Below the pieces are notes generated by a model. The model made no database searches. It saw only the letters and a list, made by a program, of their open reading frames with translations, and was not told where the DNA came from. From the NCBI GenBank assembly GCA_947473325.1, contig CANJEJ010000009.1:1-38676 (forward strand): a DNA stretch of 38,676 nucleotides. Reading direction: 5' to 3'. This stretch comes from Alphaproteobacteria bacterium. GTDB lineage: Bacteria > Pseudomonadota > Alphaproteobacteria > SHVP01. A program made the position numbers and the translations under genes. This document shows positions 1 to 6,709 of this stretch, piece after piece (position 1 is the first letter of the stretch; each line of letters begins with the position of its first letter).

Positions 1-1442
1 GTCGGCAGGTCGTGCGCGCGCGAGACGAAATGCGCCGAGGTCGGGTTGCCGAAGATATAGGCACCATCGCCGCAGCAGGTGATGACCGTCTTGTCGCGTG
101 CTGCGAGCTTGACGCCGAGGGCGGTGCCCAGCCCCCAGCCCAGGCCGCCGACGGGACTCGCCGAGAAGAACTGTCCCGGTGCGTCGAAGCGCAGGAAGTC
201 CTGCACCACCGGGGATTCGTTGACGAGAATGGTGTCGCTGTCCTTGATCGCATTGACGCAGTCGGTGACGAAGGCAGGCGACAGCGGCCGCGCCACCTTG
301 GCCTTCGCCAGCAGCGCCGCGCGGTCGGCCAGCATCGCCTTGCGCAAGGCGGCGACCTTCTCGCGCCGTGCCGCAACGCCGGCGTCGCCGCTCTTCACCT
401 TTGCGGCCAGTGCCTCATGCAAGTCATTCAGTGCCAGTGCCGGGTCGGCGGCGATGGCCAGATCGGCGCGGAAAGAGCGCATCGGATAGGCGGCATAAAG
501 CGGGTCGGCGCCGATATGGACGACCTTCACGTCGGCGCCGGGCTTCTCCGTCGCCGGCGTCCACGGCACATCGGTGTCGAGCGCGATGACGAGATCGGCC
601 TGTGGCACGACCTTCTCGGGCGCGAAGCCGAGGTGCATGGCGTGCTCGGTCGGCAGGTTCATGAAACGCGCCCAGTTCATCACCACCGGGATCGCGAAGG
701 CGTCGGCCAGCTTGGCCAGCAACGGCACTGCCTCGCGATAGCGGCCGACCGTGGTGGTGACGATGACTGGGAACTTCGCCGCGGCGATCAGCTCGGCGGC
801 GTGGGCGATGGCGGCGGCATCGGGGCGCGTCGGCGTTGCCGCGGCGCGCGGACCGGGCGCGGGGCGCGGGCTCGCCGGCTGCGCGAGCACCTCGCGCGGC
901 AGCGACAGGTAGATCGGCCCGCGCGGCTCGCTCATCGCGATCTGCCAGGCGCGGTCGATCACATCGTCGATCTGCGAGCCGCTGCGCAGTTCATAGTCCC
1001 ACTTCACGTATTCGCGCAGCATCGATGCCTGGTCGAAGGATTCTTGCGCCCACTGGATGACACGGTTGCGCGAGCCGCGCTGGCCGTCCTCGGTGATCGG
1101 CGTGCGCCCGGCCATCAGCAGGATCGGCACGTTCTGGCGCGCGGCGTTCATCAGGCCGAGCACGGCGTTGGCGGTGCCGGGCGTGGTGTGCACCATCACG
1201 GCCTGCGGCCGGCCGGTCACGGCGTAGTAGCCATAGGCCATGCCCATGGCAGTGTTTTCGTGCGGTACCGTGATCGGCATCGCGCATTTGCGGCCTTCGG
1301 CGGCGAAGCGGGCGAAGGCTTCGATAACGGCGGGAAAGTCGGTGCCCGCGTTGCCAAAGAAATAGTCGAGCCCGCGATCGGCCAGCGCGGCCACGAAGGC
1401 TTCGCCAACATCCGGAGTGCGCGCGTCCTGATCCCGGTCCAT
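1..1442 (-). CDS. Thiamine pyrophosphate-requiring enzyme (acetolactate synthase / benzoylformate decarboxylase-like), 3' end cut by window
   Basis: Reading leftward from an ATG at 1442, an uninterrupted frame of about 480 codons runs off the window edge. The N-terminal Pyr domain shows the pattern GNAGTDFP (residues 30-37) and a likely catalytic Glu at residue 62 (PHENTAMGMAYG). The central domain follows (about 190-330), and the C-terminal PP domain begins the Mg/TPP motif GDGAYIFGNP near residue 458. Family members are usually about 550 residues, so roughly 80 are missing. TPP enzymes of this group include acetolactate synthase, benzoylformate decarboxylase and oxalyl-CoA decarboxylase. 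The substrate cannot be decided here; the GDG...GNPT segment looks closer to benzoylformate decarboxylase-like proteins than to IlvB. A divergent DUF4170 gene lies upstream. The long plus-strand frame covering the same bases is its antisense shadow. Confidence 0.85.
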   Translation of the reverse strand, partial: MDRDQDARTPDVGEAFVAALADRGLDYFFGNAGTDFPAVIEAFARFAAEGRKCAMPITVPHENTAMGMAYGYYAVTGRPQAVMVHTTPGTANAVLGLMNAARQNVPILLMAGRTPITEDGQRGSRNRVIQWAQESFDQASMLREYVKWDYELRSGSQIDDVIDRAWQIAMSEPRGPIYLSLPREVLAQPASPRPAPGPRAAATPTRPDAAAIAHAAELIAAAKFPVIVTTTVGRYREAVPLLAKLADAFAIPVVMNWARFMNLPTEHAMHLGFAPEKVVPQADLVIALDTDVPWTPATEKPGADVKVVHIGADPLYAAYPMRSFRADLAIAADPALALNDLHEALAAKVKSGDAGVAARREKVAALRKAMLADRAALLAKAKVARPLSPAFVTDCVNAIKDSDTILVNESPVVQDFLRFDAPGQFFSASPVGGLGWGLGTALGVKLAARDKTVITCCGDGAYIFGNPTSAHFVSRAHDLP

Positions 1443-1596
1443 GTCTCGTCCCTGTTCTTTGTTCTGGAGGCCGCGGCCAGCTGCCCCAATCTCGCCATTT
1501 TGCCGGTCAAATTGCCGCACGTCTTGTCGCATGGCGTGGCTCGCCCATCTAGAGGGCATAGTTGCCACGTTCCGGCAAAATCGCGTCGAACCCCAT

Positions 1597-1815
1597 ATGC
1601 CGCCAGTCCATGTCTCGGAACTGGACGCGCCGATGTATGTCGTGTTCGGCGGTCGCGTGAAGGATCCGCGCGGCACCGAATTTGTCGATCTTGGCGCGCT
1701 CGACCTGCGCGGTTTCTTCCTGACGTATGAGGCGGCCTTTGACGCCTGGCGCGGGGCAAGCCAGATGCATGTCGATGAAGCCTTCACCAAATATGTGATC
1801 TCGCGGTTGCGTTAG
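1597..1815 (+). CDS. DUF4170 domain protein (small alphaproteobacterial protein of unknown function)
   Basis: This 72-residue protein starts at the ATG at 1597 (MPPVHVSELDAPMYVVFGG). The block VFGGRVKDPRGTEFVDL, then a GFFLTYEAAFDAWRGASQ-like segment and an aromatic C-terminus, matches my memory of the DUF4170 family. That family is found almost only in Alphaproteobacteria and is about 75-80 residues long. Its function is unknown. The frame is open upstream to 1441, but that part has no family-like sequence and overlaps the divergent TPP gene, so the internal ATG is preferred. An ATG at 1633 is a shorter alternative. No strong ribosome binding site is visible at either. Confidence 0.75.
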   Translation: MPPVHVSELDAPMYVVFGGRVKDPRGTEFVDLGALDLRGFFLTYEAAFDAWRGASQMHVDEAFTKYVISRLR

Positions 1816-1843
1816 TTCCCACCAGGTTTCCCGGTCCCCCAAA

Positions 1844-1942
1844 CCCCCTCACCCGCCCGGCTCGTTTTCACCTCCCTGGAGCGAGCCTGGATTCTCCTGC
1901 CCTGTGTCCTCCCCGAACGAGCAGTGTAGTTGGGTGAGGGGG
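1844..1942. repeat. Intergenic inverted-repeat element
   Basis: CCCCCTCACCC at 1844-1854 is perfectly complementary to GGGTGAGGGGG at 1932-1942. Nested inside is a second pair, GGCTCG (1859-1864) and CGAGCC (1882-1887). The composition (CCCCTCACCC...GGGTGAGGGG) resembles interspersed palindromic intergenic elements common in GC-rich proteobacteria. It lies just after the DUF4170 gene, so it could also end transcription, but there is no T tract. A shorter relative of the same composition is at 28140-28160. Confidence 0.55.
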
Positions 1943-1990
1943 CTTCTCCCCCAAACGGATCGGTTCACGGCGGAGTAGGCTTGGTGCGCC

Positions 1991-2053
1991 ATGCGCGACA
2001 CCCAGCTCCCAGGCCGTTCCGCCGTGCATGCCGTCAACGGTGTGGCCGCCACC
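1991..2053 (+). pseudogene. Remnant of gamma-glutamyltranspeptidase N-terminus
   Basis: An ATG at 1991, preceded by GGAG at about 14 bases, opens a frame whose first 21 codons read MRDTQLPGRSAVHAVNGVAAT. This closely matches the start of proteobacterial gamma-glutamyltransferase (Ggt) proteins as I remember them (MRDFQLPGRS.V.A.NGM.AT followed by SHPLAT). The similarity stops right after the AAT, and none of the downstream Ggt landmarks (AGGNAVDAA, the Thr nucleophile region) follow. The frame continues only as antisense of the adjacent PfpI-family gene, whose stop is at 2090. I read this as the surviving 5' end of a deleted ggt gene. A coincidental short peptide cannot be excluded from memory alone. 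Confidence 0.5.
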
Positions 2054-2089
2054 CTGTTCGCCCGCACCGATCCGCTGGGCGCTCGGCTG

Positions 2090-2785
2090 TTAGGCGCCGA
2101 GCAGCTTCCCGGCCTTCTCGCTCACCGCACGGCGCCTGTCCTGGAACAGCCTTGCACCGGCGCGGGTCTTCTCCACCAGCACGGCGGGCGCGGTGCGCGG
2201 GTGCCCCGCGTTGAACGGCGGGGCCGGGTTGTATTCGATCTGCAGCTGGATCGCCTGTGCCGTTTCCGGCCCGAATATCTTGCCGACGACGGCGAGCGCA
2301 AAGTCGATGCCGGCGGTGACGCCACCGCCGGTGATGCGGTTGCGGTCGATGACGATGCGCTCGTCGACCGGGATGGCGCCGAGCAGCGACAATTGATCGT
2401 GCGACATCCAGTGCGTGGTGGCGCGATAGCCCTTCAGCAATCCCGCCGCGCCCAGCACCAGTGACCCCGTGCAGACCGAAGTGACATAGCGCGCAGCCGC
2501 GCCCTGGTGGCGCAGGAAGGCGAGCACCTCGGCATCGTCCATCAGCGCGACCTGACCCGGCCCGCCGGGCACGCAGAGAATGTCGAGCTGCGGGCAGGCG
2601 GCGAAGCTCATGGTCGGGACCAGCGCGAGGCCGCGGTCGCTCGTCACCGGATCGGTCGTCTTCCAGACCACATGCACCGTGCAGCCCGGCGTCCGGGCGA
2701 AGACCTCATAGGGCCCTGTCAGGTCGAGCTGGGTCATGTTCGGAAACAGCAACAGGCCGACGGTCAGGCTGGGGCTCGCGGTCAC
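2090..2785 (-). CDS. DJ-1/PfpI family protein (isonitrile hydratase-like)
   Basis: The product is about 231 residues of the class I glutamine amidotransferase-like (DJ-1/PfpI) fold. LLLFPNMTQLDLTGPYEVF is the usual N-terminal strand-helix. The nucleophile-elbow Cys lies in SVCTGSLVLGAAGLL, and THWMSHDQL and GGGVTAGIDFAL follow, as in Pseudomonas isonitrile hydratase (InhA) and the regulator-type PfpI proteins. There is no C-terminal AraC domain, so it is likely a stand-alone enzyme. The frame is open to a TTG at 2845, but the GTG at 2785 gives the family's usual length and has CGGAG 7 bases upstream. The substrate is unknown; isonitrile hydration is only a family-based guess. Confidence 0.8.
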   Translation of the reverse strand: MTASPSLTVGLLLFPNMTQLDLTGPYEVFARTPGCTVHVVWKTTDPVTSDRGLALVPTMSFAACPQLDILCVPGGPGQVALMDDAEVLAFLRHQGAAARYVTSVCTGSLVLGAAGLLKGYRATTHWMSHDQLSLLGAIPVDERIVIDRNRITGGGVTAGIDFALAVVGKIFGPETAQAIQLQIEYNPAPPFNAGHPRTAPAVLVEKTRAGARLFQDRRRAVSEKAGKLLGA

Positions 2786-2897
2786 GGGTCGGCTCCGAAA
2801 AAGGGTTTCGCCCGAAACGAACCCAATTTTCCGCTGGAAAATCAAGGGCGCATTTCACCCCGGAACAACAACCGGCCACCCTCCCTTCAGGAACTTC

Positions 2898-2910
2898 CTC
2901 CTTTAAGGAG
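2898..2910. promoter_or_regulatory. 13-base perfect palindrome in divergent intergenic region
   Basis: CTCCTTTAAGGAG is a perfect palindrome around a central T. It lies between the leftward PfpI gene and the rightward gene at 2992, about 12 bases upstream of a candidate -35 hexamer. It could be an operator for a small dimeric regulator or a short hairpin. Nothing in the window identifies the binding protein. Confidence 0.35.
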
Positions 2911-2921
2911 TCGTTAGAGAT

Positions 2922-2951
2922 TTGCCGCGAATATAGATCAAATTTTATATA
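2922..2951 (+). promoter_or_regulatory. Candidate sigma70-type promoter for the gene at 2992
   Basis: TTGCCG at 2922-2927 is followed, after 17-18 bases, by TTATAT/TATATA (2945-2951) in a stretch of ATATA that is strikingly AT-rich for this genome. An AGGAAGG lies at 2959-2965 but is 26 bases from the ATG at 2992, too far for a standard ribosome binding site. Confidence 0.4.
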
Positions 2952-2991
2952 TATAGACAGGAAGGACGACGGGCTCACCGCCCAGAGACCC

Positions 2992-3465
2992 ATGAAGCTT
3001 CAGGCCCTCGTTCCCGCCCCCCTCACCGCCATTCGCGGTGCCGGGTGGACTCACGCGAGCGGCCAAAGCGACCGGGTCTTCCAGGACGACAGCGTCTTCT
3101 TCGATCGCCGCGAACGCGCCCGCCGCCGCGAGGACCGCGGCGTCGATTCGGGCGCCTACCAAGGCGCCGGCGGTGCCTGGACGATGGGACAGGCGCGTGG
3201 CACCAGCGCTGGCGACAGCTTCACTGGCCGCCGCGCGTCCGACTTCCGGCCCGAGACCGGCCTCCACCTGCGCATGGGCGAAACGCCCGAGCGCGTGCGC
3301 CATTCCACCGCCTTCATCGCCCAGGTGATCGGCCAGCAGGCGGACGAGATCGTCATCGACGGTCTGTCCCGCGAACAGGCCACGGGCGCTGCTGCCTATG
3401 ACAGCGCCTGGTCGCGGCGCGAAACGCTGTTCCACCGCATCGAGCCGGTGGAGGTCTACGCCTAA
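2992..3465 (+). CDS. Hypothetical protein, 157 aa
   Basis: I do not recognise this protein. It starts MKLQALVPAPLTAIRGAG and has no signal peptide or membrane segment. It contains a basic Arg-rich stretch at about residues 38-50 (FFDRRERARRREDRG), a Gly-rich middle (about 53-75), and a more ordered C-terminal half with RVRHSTAFIAQVIGQQAD and YDSAWSRRETLFHRIEPVEVYA. High GC at third codon positions supports this frame over the overlapping antisense frame. It sits alone between an AT-rich promoter-like segment and the PHO-box region of phoX. It could be a small cytoplasmic accessory protein; no function is assigned. Confidence 0.6.
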   Translation: MKLQALVPAPLTAIRGAGWTHASGQSDRVFQDDSVFFDRRERARRREDRGVDSGAYQGAGGAWTMGQARGTSAGDSFTGRRASDFRPETGLHLRMGETPERVRHSTAFIAQVIGQQADEIVIDGLSREQATGAAAYDSAWSRRETLFHRIEPVEVYA

Positions 3466-3484
3466 GGCTGGCGCCGAAACAAAA

Positions 3485-3502
3485 CAGTCACATCGCTGTC
3501 AC
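3485..3502 (+). promoter_or_regulatory. PHO-box-like PhoB site upstream of phoX
   Basis: CAGTCAC (3485-3491), a 4-base spacer ATCG, then CTGTCAC (3496-3502) forms two 7-mer direct repeats at an 11-base period. This is the known PhoB half-site arrangement (CTGTCAT-N4-CTGTCAY). It lies 56 bases upstream of the phoX start codon, which fits phosphate-starvation activation. Confidence 0.7.
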
Positions 3503-3558
3503 AGAGGCTTCACCGCCCACCCCTAAGAGTCGGATTACCGAACAAAGGGGCCATTGCC

Positions 3559-5541
3559 ATGACGATCTCGATCAAGCTGCCGGACGGAACCTATGGGGAT
3601 CCCGACGACATCGGCAGCAATCCGACCAGCAACGAAAGCTTTTCCACTATCGTCGAGCGCCGCCTGTCGCGCCGCGATGCGCTGAAGGGCTTTGCCGCCA
3701 CCGCCGCGATCACCGCGCTGAGCGGCACCGGCGTCAGCCACCTCGCTATGCGCGAGGCACTCGCCCAGACGGGCGGCTCCACGCTCACCTTCACCGAAGT
3801 GGCGCAGGGTGTGGACGACAAGCACCATGTCTCGCCGGGCTACAAGGCCAACATCGTGATCCGCTGGGGCGACAAGGTGACGGCCGACGCGCCGGCCTTC
3901 AACATCAACAATCTGGTGGCCGCCGACCAGGACAAGCAGTTCGGCTACAACTGCGATTTCATCGGCTATTTCCCGCTGCCGGCCGGCTCCGCCAATTCCG
4001 ACAACGGCGTCCTCGCCATAAACCACGAATACACCAGCGCCGAGCTGATGTGGTCGGGGCTGACGGCGAAGAACAAGAACGACAAGGCGACCAAGGAGCT
4101 TACCGACTACGAATTGTCGGCGCACGGCATGTCCTTCGTCGAGGTCCGCAAGGAAGGCGGCGACTGGAAAACGGTGGACGGCAGCCGCTACAATCGGCGT
4201 ATTTCCACGGCGCGCACGCCGATGGAAGTGACCGGCGTCGCCGCCGGCCACAACCGCATGAAGACAAGCGGCGATGCCACCGGCAAGATGGTGATCGGCA
4301 CGCTCAACAACTGCGCCGGCGGCAAGACGCCCTGGGGCACGGTCATCACCGCGGAAGAGAATTTCAATCTCTACTTCGGCGGCAACGGCACCACGCTGCC
4401 CGAGGCCGACAACTACAAGCGCTACGGCGTGTCGCAGAACTCGGCCTATTCCTGGTGGAAGTTCCACGACCGCTTCAACGTGGAAAAGGAGCCGAACGAG
4501 CCAAATCGCTTCGGCTGGTTGGTCGAGATCGACCCCTATGACCCGGCCTCGATGCCGAAGAAGCGCACGGCGCTCGGCCGCGCCAAGCATGAAGGCGCCG
4601 CCATTGTCGTGGCACCCGATGGCCGCGTGGTCGTCTATTCCGGCGACGACGAAGCCGGTGACTACATCTACAAGTTCATCACCACCGGCCGCTACGACGC
4701 GAACAACCGGGCAGCAAACATGACCCTGCTCGACTCCGGTACGCTCTACGTCGCGAAGTTCGACGAAAAGACGGTGAACTGGCTGCCGCTGGTGTTCGGC
4801 CAGGGCCCGCTGACGCCGGCCAACAAGTTCGAAAGCCAGGCGGATGTCGCCATCGAGACGCGCCGGGCGGCCGACCTCGTCGGCGCCACCAAGATGGATC
4901 GTCCGGAAGACATCGACGTCAACCCGGTCAATGGCGTGGTCTATGTCGCGCTCACCAACAACACAGGCCGCAAGGCGGAGCAGGTCGATGCGGTGAACCC
5001 GCGCGGCCCCAACCCTTATGGCCATATCATCGAACTGATCCCGCCGGGCGAAGGCGGCCGCCGCGACCACACAGCGATGACCCATGGCTGGGACATCCTC
5101 CTGCTGGCCGGCAACCCGAAGAACCCCGACCACAAGGCGCGCTACAACGCGAACCTCTCCGACAACGGCTGGCTCGCGGCGCCCGACAACATTGCCATCG
5201 ATCCGAAGGGCCGCGTCTGGATCTCGTCCGACCAGGGCTCAGCCTGGAAGAACACCAACATCGCCGACGGCGTGTGGGGCACCGATGTGACAGGTGCGGG
5301 TCGTGCGCTGACCAAGCGCATCTTCCGCGTGCCGATCGGCGCGGAGATGTGCGGGCCGGAATTCACGCCCGATGGCAAGACGCTCTTCGTCGCCGTGCAG
5401 CACCCCGGTGCCGATGGTGTTAACGAAGATCAGAATTTCGACAACCCGGCGACTCGCTGGCCCGACTTCCAGGCCGGCATGCCGCCGCGCCCGTCGGTCG
5501 TTGCCATCACCAAGGACGACGGCGGCGACATCGGCGCGTAA
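3559..5541 (+). CDS. phoX: PhoX family alkaline phosphatase, Tat-exported
   Basis: This 660-residue protein is a PhoX-type (DUF839) phosphatase that releases phosphate from phosphomonoesters in the periplasm. A cytoplasmic N-terminal extension precedes a Tat motif SRRDALKGF (residues 37-45) and a hydrophobic Ala-rich stretch. Family landmarks are NHEYTS (155-160), NNCAGGKTPWGT with the conserved Cys at 252, TAEEN (264-268), GRAKHEGA, VVYSGDD, NPRGPNPYG and DNIAIDPKGRVWISSDQG. The Cys, Glu and Asp residues match the iron-calcium centre known from Pseudomonas PhoX. The ATG at 3559 has AAAGGGG about 10 bases upstream. It appears monocistronic, between a PHO box and an intrinsic terminator. Confidence 0.93.
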   Translation: MTISIKLPDGTYGDPDDIGSNPTSNESFSTIVERRLSRRDALKGFAATAAITALSGTGVSHLAMREALAQTGGSTLTFTEVAQGVDDKHHVSPGYKANIVIRWGDKVTADAPAFNINNLVAADQDKQFGYNCDFIGYFPLPAGSANSDNGVLAINHEYTSAELMWSGLTAKNKNDKATKELTDYELSAHGMSFVEVRKEGGDWKTVDGSRYNRRISTARTPMEVTGVAAGHNRMKTSGDATGKMVIGTLNNCAGGKTPWGTVITAEENFNLYFGGNGTTLPEADNYKRYGVSQNSAYSWWKFHDRFNVEKEPNEPNRFGWLVEIDPYDPASMPKKRTALGRAKHEGAAIVVAPDGRVVVYSGDDEAGDYIYKFITTGRYDANNRAANMTLLDSGTLYVAKFDEKTVNWLPLVFGQGPLTPANKFESQADVAIETRRAADLVGATKMDRPEDIDVNPVNGVVYVALTNNTGRKAEQVDAVNPRGPNPYGHIIELIPPGEGGRRDHTAMTHGWDILLLAGNPKNPDHKARYNANLSDNGWLAAPDNIAIDPKGRVWISSDQGSAWKNTNIADGVWGTDVTGAGRALTKRIFRVPIGAEMCGPEFTPDGKTLFVAVQHPGADGVNEDQNFDNPATRWPDFQAGMPPRPSVVAITKDDGGDIGA

Positions 5542-5616
5542 CCCAACGCGTCTACAGTTTCACCGATCCACGCAGGTCTCCTCCCGGCACCCCTGTACGA
5601 TAGGACCTGCCACTTG

Positions 5617-5651
5617 AGGGAGGGCTCGCAAGAGCCCTCCCTTCTTCTTTT
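5617..5651 (+). terminator. Rho-independent terminator after phoX
   Basis: GGGAGGGCTC (5618-5627), loop GCAA and GAGCCCTCCC (5632-5641) form a 10-bp stem, extendable by one A-T pair. It is followed by TTCTTCTTTT. This is a textbook intrinsic terminator on the plus strand. Confidence 0.9.
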
Positions 5652-5703
5652 CGGTGTTGATGCAGATGTGGATCGCGCCGCCACCGGGCGGTGCGGGCGC
5701 GGC

Positions 5704-6291
5704 TCAGCCTTTTTTCAACATCTCGTCGAGGCGGCGGCGCATGTCGTGCAGTTCCTGTTTCAGCGCGTCGATCTCGTTCTTCGATTCGGCGGCGGGAGCT
5801 GGGGCAGGCGCGGGCGGGGCGGTCTCCTCCGCCTTCGCGCCTTCCGTGGCGGCGAAGGGGTTGAACATGCTCATGGCGCGTTCGAAGATCGCCAGGTTCT
5901 GCCGGCCGACCTCTTCGAATTGCTTGATGTCGTTCGCGAACTTGCGCTGCATCTCGTCCTGCTGGCGCTGGAACGAGTCGATACTCGCATCGAGATAGCG
6001 CGGCACCAGCGCTTCGAGCCCATGGCCGTAATAGCCGATCAGGCGGCGCAGGAAGCTGATAGGCAGCAGGCTCTGGCCGCTGTTCTCGGCCTCGAAGATG
6101 ATCTGTGTCAGGACCGACCGGGTGATGTCCTCGCCGCTCTTCGCGTCGCGCACGACGAAGTCCTCGCCGTCGCGCACCAGCTGCGCCAGATGTTCCAGCG
6201 TCACATAGGTGCTGGTCGCGGTGTTGTAGAGTCGGCGATTGGCGTATTTCTTGATGACGATGGGCTCGTTCGCGCCGTCTTTCTCGCTCAC
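5704..6291 (-). CDS. phaR: Polyhydroxyalkanoate synthesis regulator PhaR
   Basis: The 195-residue product begins VSEKDGANEPIVIKKYANRRLYNT. The PHB/PHA accumulation regulator DNA-binding domain (IKKYANRRLYNTATSTYVTL) is followed by two PHB_acc repeats (roughly residues 60-140, including ITRSVLTQIIFEAE and SFLRRLIGYYG). An Ala/Pro-rich linker and a short C-terminal coiled coil (EIDALKQELHDMRRRLDEMLKK) complete it. PhaR represses phasin and PHA genes and is released by binding PHA. The GTG at 6291 has GAGG 5 bases upstream; a GTG at 6297 is an alternative. It is divergent from the PhaC-like unit, and TGC-rich palindromes lie in the shared spacer, suggesting self-regulation and control of the divergent genes. 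Confidence 0.93.
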   Translation of the reverse strand: MSEKDGANEPIVIKKYANRRLYNTATSTYVTLEHLAQLVRDGEDFVVRDAKSGEDITRSVLTQIIFEAENSGQSLLPISFLRRLIGYYGHGLEALVPRYLDASIDSFQRQQDEMQRKFANDIKQFEEVGRQNLAIFERAMSMFNPFAATEGAKAEETAPPAPAPAPAAESKNEIDALKQELHDMRRRLDEMLKKG

Positions 6292-6309
6292 GCTCACCTC
6301 ACAAAAAAA

Positions 6310-6369
6310 CAGTGCAAAATCAGGACATGGATTGCTGCGCTGCGCAAGCGTCCTGTTGCGCTGCCGCAA
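6310..6369. promoter_or_regulatory. Candidate PhaR operator cluster (TGC-rich repeats) between phaR and the PhaC-like unit
   Basis: Three TGC-rich elements fill the divergent spacer. CAGTGCAAAAT (6310-6320) shares the heptamer CAGTGCA with the elements upstream of phaA and etfB. TTGCTGCGCTGCGCAA (6332-6347) has TTGC/GCAA ends. TTGCG-CTGC-CGCAA (6356-6369) is an inverted repeat. PhaR of Paracoccus is known to bind TGC-rich sites; assignment here is inference. Confidence 0.5.
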
Positions 6370-6433
6370 GGTCAGGGCCCCGCCGTTTGGTGGCGACTCG
6401 CCAGTGCCGCCGCTGCGGCCTATCATCGGCCGG

Positions 6434-6709
6434 ATGGAGCCTGTACCCGACCCTTTTGCCCTGGCCCGCCGCTATCTCGACCTGTGGGAAGAGCAGGCGG
6501 CGGCCACGATGATCACCGGCTGGTCCGCCTTTGCCTCGTTCATGACCAATGCTGCCAGCAGCGCGGGGCCAGGGCGTGAACCCGGCACAGCCAGTGCGGC
6601 CGGGGCCGCGGCCGATCGGTCTGCACCTCGCGCTGACGATGTGGACGCTGACGGGCGCCGCGGCGGCACTGCCGCTCGTCCGCATGGGGATGGTTCCCTG
6701 GGTTCCTGA
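6434..6709 (+). CDS. Short ORF overlapping the PhaC-like gene (hypothetical, possibly PhaC-associated)
   Basis: An ATG at 6434 opens a 91-codon frame. Its first 40 residues look genuinely coding (MEPVPDPFALARRYLDLWEE, then a Trp/Phe-containing helix ending near FMTNAASSAG). Beyond about 6560 the codon usage in this frame deteriorates and the translation becomes Arg/Gly/Asp-rich, while the +1-shifted frame takes over as the PhaC-like gene from its ATG at 6549. Either this is a small separate protein with a 161-base overlap, or a natural or sequencing frameshift near 6545-6565 splits one longer gene. DPFALARRYLDLW resembles helices preceding PHA synthase cores, which is only suggestive. No good ribosome binding site is visible. 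Confidence 0.4.
   Translation: MEPVPDPFALARRYLDLWEEQAAATMITGWSAFASFMTNAASSAGPGREPGTASAAGAAADRSAPRADDVDADGRRGGTAARPHGDGSLGS

Noticed and set aside
12-1730. 572-codon plus-strand frame
   Set aside because: Antisense shadow of the TPP enzyme; its translation is Arg/Gly/His-rich with no recognisable domain.
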